Source of the DNA: Sulfurimonas sp. HSL3-7
GTDB lineage: Bacteria > Campylobacterota > Campylobacteria > Campylobacterales > Sulfurimonadaceae
Length of the DNA: 64,000 bases
Assembly (NCBI RefSeq): GCF_039645985.1
Contig: NZ_CP147919.1
Location: forward strand, 682,001 to 746,000
Direction: 5' to 3'
Position 1 is the stretch's first letter. The number at the start of each line of letters is the position of its first letter. The notes below the pieces were generated by a model. That model made no database searches. It saw nothing but the letters and a program-made list of their open reading frames with translations, and was not told where the DNA came from. The position numbers and the translations under genes were made by a program. Shown here in pieces: positions 8,794 through 16,613 of the stretch.

Positions 8794-10224
8794 ATGATTG
8801 AAAATAAAATTAAAATTATCGTATCGGCCGCTGCCGCGCTTCTTTTTTTGAGCGCCTGTGCCCCGAAAGAGGCGATGCTCAACAATGATGTTCTGGTGGC
8901 TCAGGGTCATTACGGCAAAGCGGCAGTGGCATCTGAAAAGGAGATCGACCGCTCCGACCGCACACAGCGCAACAATCTGCTGTGGTACCTGAATGCCGGG
9001 CTTGCCTACCGCTTTGATCACAACAACAGCGCAAGCATTAAAGCCTTCGATGAGAGCGAATGGCTGATCAAACATTTCCAGGAACAACTTTTAAATGCCG
9101 ATATTTCACAGGGTACAGCCAGCCTTTTTGTCAATGATACGACCGCGCCGTATAGAGGGACACAGTACGACGGGGTGATGGCCAATACCTATAAAGCGAT
9201 CGACTATCTGGCGATGGAGGATAATGAAGGTGCACGTGTCGAATTCAACCGTGCTGTTGATAGGCAGCGGCGGGCAAAGGCCTACTATGCGAAGCTGATC
9301 GAAAAAAACAGAGAAGCGATAGAAGAGCAGCAGCGAAACGATAATAAAGGGGTCGATGTTGATAGTTCGATGCCGCGGGCCAAGCAGGTCTTGAACGAGA
9401 AGTACCCTTCATTGTACAGTTTTGAGGCCTACCCCGATTTCATCAACCCTATGGTGAGCTACCTGGCCGGTATTTTTGCCTTAAGCGAAGGGGACAATCA
9501 AAAAGCTTTCACGCTTTTAAAAGAGGCCTACGGGATGAACCGGGAGAATGCGTATATTAGAGAGGACCTTGCCTATGTCGACGCGCTTCTGGACGGATCG
9601 GCTTTGCGCAGAGAACCCTTAGTCTGGGTGATCATCGAAGACGGTCTGGCCCCGGTTAAAACCGAATGGCGGCTTGATGTGCCGGTCTGGATATTTTCAA
9701 ACAATCTGAATTATGTCTCTTTGGCGCTGCCGCGCATGCAGACACGGATGCGTGCTTTTGAAAGCTATTCGATCGCGCTTGAAGACGAGGTGTTCCCGTC
9801 AAAACTGCTCAGCGATATGGACCGGGTGGTGATGACGGAGTTTAAAGAGGAGTATCCGGCTATTTTGCGCCGGGCACTTTTTTCGGCAATGACAAAGGCT
9901 TTTATTCAGTACCAGACACAGCGCCAGATGCAAAATTCCGAAGGAAACGCACAGGCGCTCTGGGCTCTGGCTTCTATTGCGACGACGGCCTATACAATCG
10001 GTTCAGCACAGGCCGATACCCGCAGCTGGAGAAGCTTGCCGAAACGTTTTGACCTCATACGTTTACATCAGCCCGAAAGCCGAAAGTTCAATATTAAAAC
10101 GTCGAGCGGATTGATATTGACCCAGGTCGAACTGCCATCAAGGATGCCTACTTTAGTTTATGTTAAAATGACTACAGCAGGTGCAAAACCCTCCGTGTCA
10201 ATAATACCTTTAGGGAGAAAATAG
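8794..10224 (+). CDS. COG3014-like outer-membrane lipoprotein, TPR-type
   Basis: 476 aa. Lipobox FLSAC with Cys22. After that come helical, TPR-like stretches (GHYGKAAVASEKEI; LNAGLAYRFDHNNSASIKAFDESE; YKAIDYLAMEDNEGARVEFNRA). A beta-rich C-terminal half ends in an LPSRMPTLVYVK segment. This pattern fits the uncharacterised COG3014 lipoproteins that sit next to LpoB in other proteobacteria. It is followed after one base by the YcfL-like gene and then by the LpoB-like gene, so a role in regulating cell-wall synthesis is inferred from context. Confidence 0.7.
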   Translation: MIENKIKIIVSAAAALLFLSACAPKEAMLNNDVLVAQGHYGKAAVASEKEIDRSDRTQRNNLLWYLNAGLAYRFDHNNSASIKAFDESEWLIKHFQEQLLNADISQGTASLFVNDTTAPYRGTQYDGVMANTYKAIDYLAMEDNEGARVEFNRAVDRQRRAKAYYAKLIEKNREAIEEQQRNDNKGVDVDSSMPRAKQVLNEKYPSLYSFEAYPDFINPMVSYLAGIFALSEGDNQKAFTLLKEAYGMNRENAYIREDLAYVDALLDGSALRREPLVWVIIEDGLAPVKTEWRLDVPVWIFSNNLNYVSLALPRMQTRMRAFESYSIALEDEVFPSKLLSDMDRVVMTEFKEEYPAILRRALFSAMTKAFIQYQTQRQMQNSEGNAQALWALASIATTAYTIGSAQADTRSWRSLPKRFDLIRLHQPESRKFNIKTSSGLILTQVELPSRMPTLVYVKMTTAGAKPSVSIIPLGRK

Positions 10225-10225
10225 C

Positions 10226-10585
10226 ATGAAAAAATGGATATGGCTTATCGCTTTGACGCTCTTTTTGGTCGGATGTGCCGATAAAACATCGTATGTCAAG
10301 GTTGTGGACGATTCGATCGAAGATGATATTTCCATCGAGAAGATCAATGAACGCATCAACAGCGAAAGCGGGCTTAAAGAGCTGCAGGTCTTAGGTGAAA
10401 ACGAGACGGACGAGTATATGAAACTGCGCTACCGTGTGGTCTGGTTTGACAAAGACGGTTTTGAGATTGACTCTATAAGCAAGAACTGGACAGAGCTGCC
10501 GGTGTATAAAAATGCCAATTTCACCATTCATATCGTCGCACCGAATAAGAAGGCGACAGACTACCGCCTCTTCATCAACAAGTAA
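10226..10585 (+). CDS. YcfL-like (DUF1425) lipoprotein
   Basis: 119 aa lipoprotein with lipobox FLVGC (Cys17) and a beta-sandwich-like domain. The segment LRYRVVWFDKDGFEID followed by hydrophobic strands and a TDYRLFI end is typical of the DUF1425 family. In E. coli ycfL lies next to lpoB (ycfM), and the same adjacency is seen here. The molecular role is unknown. Start: ATG one base after the upstream stop, with GGGAGAAAATAGC as the ribosome-binding region. Confidence 0.8.
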   Translation: MKKWIWLIALTLFLVGCADKTSYVKVVDDSIEDDISIEKINERINSESGLKELQVLGENETDEYMKLRYRVVWFDKDGFEIDSISKNWTELPVYKNANFTIHIVAPNKKATDYRLFINK

Positions 10586-10594
10586 AGGAATATC

Positions 10595-11209
10595 ATGAAA
10601 TATATAGTGACCATCACACTCTCTTCGCTGCTCGCAGCAGCCTTTATGAGCGGTTGTGCTCAGAAAACGGAACGTATCGATATGCATGAGGATAAGGGTG
10701 CCCAGGTCATGGGGCTGGATTACCGCGATTTCAATGAAGCCGCAGCCGAGGCGGTACAGTCGATGCTGCAGTCGGGTGCGCTCGATAAAAAGACAGGAGA
10801 CCGTTATGTTTTGGCTATTTCGCGTGTGACCAATGACACGATGCAGCATATCGACACCGATCAGCTGGTCAAAAAGATCCGCGTGGAGCTGCTGAGAAGC
10901 GGCAAAGTGGTCGTGACGACCGCGGTCGGCGCGAACGGGCCTGAAGACAGGATGAGCAAGCAGGCACGCGAACTGCGCGAAGACGAGGAGTTCAACCAGC
11001 GTACTGTTCAGGAGAAAGGGCAGATGATCGCGCCCGACATGAGTCTTTCGGGCAAGATCCTGCAGCGCAATGTCCGAATGGACGACGGCAAACAGCAGGT
11101 GGAGTATTATTTTATGCTCAGTCTGACCGAGATCAAGACGGGGCTTGCATGGTGGGAAGGGGAGACCATCATAGGAAAGCGGGGTTCCGGAAAATCCGTC
11201 TCCTGGTAA
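10595..11209 (+). CDS. penicillin-binding protein activator LpoB-like lipoprotein
   Basis: 204 aa lipoprotein (lipobox FMSGC, Cys21) with the LpoB core: LDYRDFNEAAAEAVQSML, RYVLAISRVTNDTMQHIDTD, LVKKIRVELLRSGKVVVTTA, then LSGKILQR and WWEGETIIGKRGSGKSVSW at the end. In E. coli LpoB reaches from the outer membrane to activate PBP1b. A PBP partner is not in this window. It lacks the long disordered linker of enterobacterial LpoB, so the reach across the periplasm must differ. Last gene of the lipoprotein trio. Confidence 0.85.
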   Translation: MKYIVTITLSSLLAAAFMSGCAQKTERIDMHEDKGAQVMGLDYRDFNEAAAEAVQSMLQSGALDKKTGDRYVLAISRVTNDTMQHIDTDQLVKKIRVELLRSGKVVVTTAVGANGPEDRMSKQARELREDEEFNQRTVQEKGQMIAPDMSLSGKILQRNVRMDDGKQQVEYYFMLSLTEIKTGLAWWEGETIIGKRGSGKSVSW

Positions 11210-11320
11210 GTAAAAGTTCCAGCTTCGGCACATCTTGCACAAAAGTTTAGCTCTCGGCGCATAGCAGTGCGCAGTCGGCTAAACATTTTGCACAATCTGC
11301 ACCAAATCTGAAACTTTTAC
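11210..11320. repeat. 111-bp imperfect foldback repeat
   Basis: Directly after the lpoB-like stop. The outer arms GTAAAAGTTCCAG (11210-11222) and CTGAAACTTTTAC (11308-11320) pair with one mismatch. Inner arms CACAAAAGTTTAGC and GCTAAACATTTTG pair around a loop that contains its own GCGC-AGTGCGC stem. The RNA would fold into one long rod. It may terminate or process the operon transcript, or be a small mobile palindromic repeat. Confidence 0.6.
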
Positions 11321-11334
11321 AAGTTCAGACTTTT

Positions 11335-11358
11335 GAAAGATGCGCTGCGCTATCTTTC
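11335..11358 (+). terminator. hairpin, possible terminator or attenuator
   Basis: GAAAGAT-GCGC and GCGC-TATCTTTC form a near-perfect stem with almost no loop, followed by TTAACGCTT rather than a clean T-run. It lies 15 bases after the 111-bp foldback and about 40 bases before the next gene. Termination is inferred only from shape and position. Confidence 0.3.
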
Positions 11359-11399
11359 TTAACGCTTAATACGCATAATTGCTTCGCTATAATTCCTCC

Positions 11400-11762
11400 A
11401 TGAAAGTAATTATAGATCTAATAGAAGATATCCGTACGGCCATCAATAACGACAGCAGTTTTTCACTTTTGGCTATGGGGCTGAAAGAAGAGGAGAGCGG
11501 AGAGTTTTCCCCTTCCTGGGAGAGTCCTATCTGCAGTATGAAGATCGACGATGAGAAAAATCGGCTCTTTTTGTTCCTTGGGAAGGGGAAAGCCTTGGGT
11601 GTCGGGCAGTTTTTGACGGTTCTCCATGCCCTGCCCAATGCCGCGATGATGTATGAGGTCTGTGTATCCTACTCCAAAGAGCGGGAACGTGTGGACAGTT
11701 CATTGATGGGGTTCGGCGAATCTGTCAGAGACAAGAAATATCTTCTGTTTGTCCCGGCATAG
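11400..11762 (+). CDS. uncharacterised 120-aa protein
   Basis: Not recognised. A soluble protein, begins MKVIIDLIEDIRTAIN, with hydrophobic beta-like stretches (NRLFLFLGKGKALGVGQFL and KYLLFVPA at the end). No signal peptide, membrane span or catalytic motif. The ATG at 11400 is chosen over an upstream in-frame TTG at 11379, since the latter lies in the hairpin region, but no strong ribosome site is visible for either. It is isolated from the lpoB operon by the foldback repeat. Confidence 0.6.
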   Translation: MKVIIDLIEDIRTAINNDSSFSLLAMGLKEEESGEFSPSWESPICSMKIDDEKNRLFLFLGKGKALGVGQFLTVLHALPNAAMMYEVCVSYSKERERVDSSLMGFGESVRDKKYLLFVPA

Positions 11763-11794
11763 TTTTTGACAGTTTCGGAATGGAACTTAACGGA

Positions 11795-12268
11795 TCAAAG
11801 CAGTTTTTTGATGATGTCGCCGACACCGATATGGACGTTGTAGTGGGCAATCGGAAAATCCAGCCATTCGTCTTCGAGATTGACGACATAGCCGCTTAGA
11901 TAACCTGCCAGTTCACCCAGTTCAATTGATTGGTACTTCCCTGCATCTTCTTCACTGTATTTCGTGCGTTGAAGCGAACCCGCATCATTACTCTTCTGCA
12001 GGGTGAAGGCGAGCCATTTCAGGTTGGCAAGGTCGGTGTAGCGCAGGAAAAGCTCCGGCGTCAGGGCCTCATAGGGCTTGCCTTCGGGGTTGAAGAGAAG
12101 ATGCTGTTCGCGCAGCGGGATGAGAACGGAAAGAATCACCTTGACGAGAGGCGTCACCTTTTCAGCCCAAAAAGGGGATTCGTTTTTTGTAGCAAGGTTG
12201 GCATCGATGAGCTTGACGATCTCTTCCGAAGCGGCTGTGTTTAAAATCTGTTCGATGGTACGTATCAT
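11795..12268 (-). CDS. uncharacterised 157-aa protein
   Basis: Not recognised. A helical, soluble protein beginning MIRTIEQILNTAASEEIVKLID. The segments FWAEKVTPLVKVILSVLIPLREQ and LTPELFLRYTDLANLKWLAFTLQ are amphipathic, and it ends VGDIIKKLL. The start at 12268 has GGGAAG three bases upstream; an ATG 48 bases earlier would add an unlikely basic Tyr/Lys tail. It converges on the gene before it and is divergent from the DUF445 gene. Confidence 0.65.
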   Translation of the reverse strand: MIRTIEQILNTAASEEIVKLIDANLATKNESPFWAEKVTPLVKVILSVLIPLREQHLLFNPEGKPYEALTPELFLRYTDLANLKWLAFTLQKSNDAGSLQRTKYSEEDAGKYQSIELGELAGYLSGYVVNLEDEWLDFPIAHYNVHIGVGDIIKKLL

Positions 12269-12355
12269 GTTCTTCCCGTATTTTTTCGTACTGTAACCTT
12301 TCTTGTATAATTCCACCCTTATTAACGCAACAAACCGTTATGATTAAGGAATGCA

Positions 12356-13069
12356 ATGCAGATCAACAAAAGTCTTTTGACCAACACCGTCGCCGTAGCG
12401 CTGATACCCCTCTCCTACCTGATACCCGAGCCAACCCTTTCAAAAGCGTTGCTTTACGGCGGTATCTTTGCCTTTTCCGGGGCGATCACCAACCTGCTGG
12501 CGATCCATATGCTTTTTGAGAAGGTGCCGCTGCTTTACGGCTCGGGCGTCATCGTCAACCGCTTCGAGAGTTTCAAAGCGGCGATCAAAGAGCTGATGAT
12601 GAGCCAGTTCTTCACCAAGGAGCAGCTCGACAACTTTTTTGCCAACGAAGAGAAAAAGATTGACCTCGCACCGATGATAGAGACGACCGACTTCTCGCCC
12701 GCCTTCGATGCCCTGAGCAAAACGGTGATGGAGTCCTCCTTCGGCGGGATGCTGGGGATGTTCGGCGGCGAGAAAGCACTGGAAGGGCTGCGCGATCCTT
12801 TCACACGCAAGCTCAAAAGCGCGGTGACCAGGATCGTCGTCAGCGAGAGTTTCGAGAAACAGCTGCAGGCGTACCTGAGCGGTTCGACGCTGAGCGAAGA
12901 CATGCTTGAAAAGATCGAAGAGGTGATAGAGGCGCGCCTGAACGAACTGACCCCGCAGATGGTCAAAGAGATGGTGCAGGACCTCATACGCGAACACCTC
13001 GGCTGGCTGGTCGTCTGGGGCGGTGTATTCGGCGGACTGATCGGGCTGGGAAGCTCGTTCGTCCTGTAG
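12356..13069 (+). CDS. DUF445 family membrane protein
   Basis: 237 aa. N-terminal hydrophobic spans include YLIPEPTLSKALLYGGIFAFSGAITNLLAIHMLFEK, whose AITNLLAIHMLF pattern is the DUF445 signature. A long soluble helical middle follows, and a C-terminal span LGWLVVWGGVFGGLIGLGSSFVL. Function of the family is unknown. The last about 235 bases are present again, degraded, at 15561-15782 on the far side of an AT-rich cassette. Confidence 0.85.
   Translation: MQINKSLLTNTVAVALIPLSYLIPEPTLSKALLYGGIFAFSGAITNLLAIHMLFEKVPLLYGSGVIVNRFESFKAAIKELMMSQFFTKEQLDNFFANEEKKIDLAPMIETTDFSPAFDALSKTVMESSFGGMLGMFGGEKALEGLRDPFTRKLKSAVTRIVVSESFEKQLQAYLSGSTLSEDMLEKIEEVIEARLNELTPQMVKEMVQDLIREHLGWLVVWGGVFGGLIGLGSSFVL
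12830..13063 (+). repeat. direct repeat copy 1: 3' end of the DUF445 gene
   Basis: From GGATCG to AAGCTCGTTCGT this stretch is repeated at 15561-15782 in the same direction. The pair differs by scattered substitutions, and the second copy lacks about 14 bases near GCGGTG. The two copies bracket the AT-rich three-gene cassette. Confidence 0.9.
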
Positions 13070-13110
13070 CAGTCCAAGAAGGGATTGCCCCCAAGCCTAG
13101 AAGACAAACA

Positions 13111-13830
13111 TTATTTATTCTTTTTGTCGAAACTGATATTCAAGACATGACCGCGTAAGTTGGTTCCCGAATAAAGATTTTCATAGAAATATGATTCAAA
13201 GCCACTCTTTTTCATATGATTAGCGATCATATCGATATCGTATTCAAGACGGATCAATTCGATGGTACCATCAGTTATAATAGCGTACGCCGCTCTCTTG
13301 TCTCCATCTCTTGGCTGTCCTACGGAACCGGGATTGCAAAAAAGCCTGTTATTGTCTAAACCGATGACAGTCTGGACATGGGTATGCCCAGCAAAAAAAT
13401 ATTGTTCTTTAAATGGTGCAAACATCTCATTATTGATCGTATATAAATAAGTATCAAGACCATTTTCTGAAAATGAACCGTGAACCATGTAATATGTTGA
13501 ATCTTTGTAAAAAGGGATACTTTGTGTTAACCATTTAAAGTTCTCTTCGGTTATTACTTGTCGTTGAAAATCCAAACTCCTATTGACACTGATGGAACGT
13601 TCACATTGTTCATTCTCAATCATATAGTTATCATGATTGCCTCTGATATTAATGACATTCATCTTTCTTAGCAGTTCAATACTTTCATTGATCATGCTGT
13701 AATAACCGCACACATCTCCTAATGAGAATATTTTCTTGATCCCTCGACGTTGTATATCATCCATTACTGCTTTCAGGGCAGGGTAGTTCGCATGGACATC
13801 AGAAATTATCGCTGTCATATTGAATAACAT
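13111..13830 (-). CDS. calcineurin-like metallophosphoesterase (YfcE/MJ0936 type)
   Basis: 239 aa with the full metal-site set: ISDVHANYPALKAV (DxH), SLGDVCGYY (GD), IRGNHDNY (GNHD), MVHGSF, FAGHTHVQT (GHTH) and the NPGSVGQPRDG loop typical of MJ0936/YfcE-type phosphodiesterases. All residues look intact, so it should be an active hydrolase; the substrate is unknown. It is the last gene of the AT-rich cassette, and its start overlaps the ATP-grasp gene by 32 bases (an inner ATG at 13818 is possible). This suggests it acts on a product or by-product of the other two enzymes. Confidence 0.85.
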   Translation of the reverse strand: MLFNMTAIISDVHANYPALKAVMDDIQRRGIKKIFSLGDVCGYYSMINESIELLRKMNVINIRGNHDNYMIENEQCERSISVNRSLDFQRQVITEENFKWLTQSIPFYKDSTYYMVHGSFSENGLDTYLYTINNEMFAPFKEQYFFAGHTHVQTVIGLDNNRLFCNPGSVGQPRDGDKRAAYAIITDGTIELIRLEYDIDMIANHMKKSGFESYFYENLYSGTNLRGHVLNISFDKKNK

Positions 13831-14779
13831 CCTTAAGATATCGAATAGCGGATCCTCTTTTTTGCTTACACTTTTGCGGAACCTTATTTAAGAGAAAATA
13901 CTCAATACACATTTCTGCTTCATTAACGCCAAACTTTGTACGTATGGAAGTGGATGCAGATACTCTTGCATTTACTTCAAGAAGAAGATATTTGCTGCCA
14001 TCTTTTATTAACTGTATATTCGTTGGACCAATAGGTTTAATTAGGTTGCATAACTGGTTTACGTAGTCAATCATATCGTCATCTGCATTGATACACTTCG
14101 CTTTTACAGTTATGCCATTTCCCAATTTTCTCCAAAAAACTATCATATTTGCATAGTCACCGTTTTGGGTTCCGAATACAGAAATCGTATACTCATTATC
14201 ACCTTGAATCTTTTTTTGACAAATGTAACCATCTGAATACCGATATTTCCAATAGTCGAAATCTTTTTGGTCATTTATGGTCACAACGCCTTGTGAAGCA
14301 TAGGAGATATTTTTTTTCAATATAAAAGGTACACCTAATTTGGCAGCAACATAATCATAATCGAAATCTGTTCTTCCTATAAGCGTCGGTATTTGCTCTA
14401 TTTTGCCATTTAAAAAATCATACGTTTTAGCTTTGTTATGTAAATGAGGATAGACCTCTTCGTTGTTCAATACCAATTTAACATCTAACTTATCATAGAG
14501 CTTTTTGTGCCTCATCAGAACTTCCAATTCCGGTTCGATACAAGGTATCACTAAATCTATATTGTATTTGATGATCGTGTCATATAAAAATGTCGGAAAG
14601 CGTTCACTGGAGGCCATCACACCTTTTTCAAAAACATCACACCAAAATTGCCCTACAGCATCATCATATATATCAATACCAATAATATTGCAATTATATT
14701 TGGATGATTTCAAAGATTTAACAATTCCATAACCTATGATGCCACTGACTCCCGTGACTAATATATTGAATTTGTTCAT
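13799..14779 (-). CDS. ATP-grasp protein with N-terminal Rossmann-like domain
   Basis: 326 aa. The N-terminus NILVTGVSGIIGYGIVKSL looks like the preATP-grasp Rossmann region of carbamoyl-phosphate-synthase-like ligases. The central and C-terminal part carries ATP-grasp features: LGVPFILKKN (ATP lysine), EYTISVFG, and TNIQLIKDGSKYLLLEVNARVSAS with the Mg ligands Glu and Asn of EVNAR. Such enzymes form an amide or similar bond through an acyl-phosphate. The substrate is unknown. It overlaps the WbqC-like gene by an ATGA junction and the phosphoesterase gene by 32 bases. Base composition is strongly AT-rich compared with genes outside the cassette. Confidence 0.85.
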   Translation of the reverse strand: MNKFNILVTGVSGIIGYGIVKSLKSSKYNCNIIGIDIYDDAVGQFWCDVFEKGVMASSERFPTFLYDTIIKYNIDLVIPCIEPELEVLMRHKKLYDKLDVKLVLNNEEVYPHLHNKAKTYDFLNGKIEQIPTLIGRTDFDYDYVAAKLGVPFILKKNISYASQGVVTINDQKDFDYWKYRYSDGYICQKKIQGDNEYTISVFGTQNGDYANMIVFWRKLGNGITVKAKCINADDDMIDYVNQLCNLIKPIGPTNIQLIKDGSKYLLLEVNARVSASTSIRTKFGVNEAEMCIEYFLLNKVPQKCKQKRGSAIRYLKDVIQYDSDNF

Positions 14780-15477
14780 ATTAATCTATACCTATTTAAC
14801 ATCTCTCTGACTTCATCTTTTGAATTGAACATCATAATATCTATAATTGACAAATAGGGTACAAACTCATTTTGAAATTGTCGATACTCGACTATTTCAT
14901 TTTCAATAAAATGCAATTTTATATCATACTCTTTGAACTTTGCTTTGCTATATAATGCTTGGCCACCTATCAAATTGATATACACTTTGGCATTTAATAT
15001 CTCACATATATTTATTATCTTATCTTGTCCTCTTAAACTATTGTCTTTCTCAATAGCACTTGAATAAATAAATTTTGTATTCAATTCTAAATAGTTGGAA
15101 ATTTCTTCAAGTGAGTTGCCAATGAACTTGGCCAGATTTTTTTCTGAAAATTCTAATATGGATTTAATGAGTGGAAAAATATCTTGAAAATAGGGAGCTC
15201 TTTTATAGACTATTGCGATAGATTTTAAAATATTTACAGAATTGTTTCCAATGTCAATTTCGTTAATTAACTTATTTTGACTTAGTGCTTTAAGATGCAG
15301 TGTAATCTTGTGTGCTTTACCGTCAATCAAAATACTATTTCTGTTAATGTAGCCTTTTTTTTTATAGTGTACATCATCCAGAATCACAAATGTATCTACA
15401 CTCTTAATCAACTGCCAATAACCAATATACGAGAAAAGATAGGGTTGCATTATTGCTGTGACCATAGGTTTAGACAT
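14776..15477 (-). CDS. WbqC-like family protein
   Basis: 233 aa. The start VTAIMQPYLFSYIGYWQLI and the following VDTFVILDDVHYKKKGYINRN are the hallmark of the WbqC family (the QPxxFPxxGYxxLI and fDDVQYxKxxWxNRN patterns). Family members were first noted in O-antigen gene clusters; their chemistry is not established. It is the first gene of the cassette, with a strong purine-rich ribosome site (AGGAGGAGG) upstream and a TATAAT at 15504-15509 (minus strand). No glycosyltransferase gene is nearby. AT-rich, so probably acquired. Confidence 0.85.
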   Translation of the reverse strand: MSKPMVTAIMQPYLFSYIGYWQLIKSVDTFVILDDVHYKKKGYINRNSILIDGKAHKITLHLKALSQNKLINEIDIGNNSVNILKSIAIVYKRAPYFQDIFPLIKSILEFSEKNLAKFIGNSLEEISNYLELNTKFIYSSAIEKDNSLRGQDKIINICEILNAKVYINLIGGQALYSKAKFKEYDIKLHFIENEIVEYRQFQNEFVPYLSIIDIMMFNSKDEVREMLNRYRLI

Positions 15478-15503
15478 AACAACGCCTCCTCCTCTTCATT
15501 AAG

Positions 15504-15509
15504 ATTATA
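15504..15509 (-). promoter_or_regulatory. putative -10 element of the cassette operon
   Basis: TATAAT on the minus strand, about 27 bases before the WbqC-like start, next to a short inverted pair AAGTA/TACTT at 15514-15528. No clear -35 at the correct distance, so this is weak. Confidence 0.35.
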
Positions 15510-15560
15510 GCTAAGTATAACGTACTTATATCTGCTTTAAGCGCCAATTATTCAATACAA

Positions 15561-15782
15561 GGATCGGACGTCTCTGATGAGAGTTTCGAGAAACAGCTGC
15601 AAGCGTACCTGAGCGGTTCGGCGCTGAGCGAAGAGATGCTTAAAAAGATCGAAGAGGTGATAGAAGCGCGCCTGAACGGACTGACCCCGCAGATGGTCAA
15701 AGAGATGGTGCAGAACCTCATACGCGAACACCTCGGCTGGCTTGTTGTCTGGTGCGGTGATCGGGCTGGGAAGCTCGTTCGT
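15561..15782 (+). pseudogene. direct repeat copy 2: truncated DUF445 3' fragment
   Basis: Reads in one frame as SFEKQLQAYLSGS, then MLKKIEEVIEARLNGLTPQM and HLGWLVVW, very close to residues of the intact DUF445 protein (12356-13069). It then shifts frame through a deletion of about 14 bases and loses the last membrane segment and stop codon. There is no 5' part and no start site. It is a relic of duplication or recombination at the cassette edge. Confidence 0.85.
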
Positions 15783-15884
15783 ACTTTAAAAAAAGCACAG
15801 GTTTGTGGGATGCCAGCGCTCATACGAACAGTGGCGCATATAATGAAAAAATCAAGGGCGGCGAATTGAATCTCTTGCGCTTAT

Positions 15885-16613
15885 TTACGGATGAAGATAA
15901 GCATCGACCTCGTTTAATAGTTCCTGCATGGAAGGTTGCAGTTCAGAACTGGAAAACGCCGTCTGGAACGCTTCGATCTGCGCTTTGGTCTGCATCGCTG
16001 CAAAACGTTTTGCCGAGGGGGATTTCGTGTCGATGAAGGCGGCGTAGCTCTCTTTTATCTCTTCGGCTTTGGCGACTTCGTCGGCCAGAGCACTCTTCTT
16101 CTGCCAATATTTTTCATACGCTTTCAGCTTCGCATCGTCCGGGTAGGCGACTCGTGCTTCTTTGACTTTGGCGTAGGCTTTTTTTGCATCAAGCCCCTCA
16201 TCATCGAAAAGTGAATAGAGGATCTCTTTCGTATCGCCCAGGACGATCCCGTACCAGTTGTTATGATAGAAGAGCTCCAATACGTGACCGGGAAGGATTT
16301 TGTCGTAAGAGGTGTGGTAGATGTCCTGGGTGTACGAGACCTTCTCGGTGTACTCGGTGACGGTGTAGTTGTACTGCGTCACGCCGATGGTGGCAAACCG
16401 GGTGTTGGCGTGACGGTGGTTGAGCTCTTCGCCGACGGACTCCAGGTAGAGCTCTTTGTCGTAGCTTTTGAGCTGGGGCAGGGTGTCGAGTGTCTTGAAA
16501 TCGATCTTGCCGCTTGGCATCGGTGCCAGCTTGACGCGTTCATTTGCGGAAACGATATAGAAGTCGGCCGAGAGCTGGGAGAGGAGGAGCCCCAAAAGCA
16601 GTAAAAGACGCAT
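15885..16613 (-). CDS. uncharacterised exported protein, 242 aa
   Basis: Signal peptide (LLLLLGLLLSQLSA, cleavage after about residue 16), then a domain with FYIVSANERVKLAPMPSG and many tyrosines (TQYNYTVTEYTEKVSYTQDIYHTSYDKI). The C-terminal third is helical and rich in Ala, Lys and Glu. Family not recognised. It is likely periplasmic. Its ATG overlaps the TAA of the S4-domain gene by one base, so the two form an operon, though the pairing gives no functional hint. Confidence 0.75.
   Translation of the reverse strand: MRLLLLLGLLLSQLSADFYIVSANERVKLAPMPSGKIDFKTLDTLPQLKSYDKELYLESVGEELNHRHANTRFATIGVTQYNYTVTEYTEKVSYTQDIYHTSYDKILPGHVLELFYHNNWYGIVLGDTKEILYSLFDDEGLDAKKAYAKVKEARVAYPDDAKLKAYEKYWQKKSALADEVAKAEEIKESYAAFIDTKSPSAKRFAAMQTKAQIEAFQTAFSSSELQPSMQELLNEVDAYLHP

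Noticed and set aside
13070-15560. AT-rich cassette as a prophage remnant or insertion sequence
   Set aside because: No integrase, transposase, phage gene or terminal inverted repeats are seen; the bracketing repeat is a piece of a host gene.
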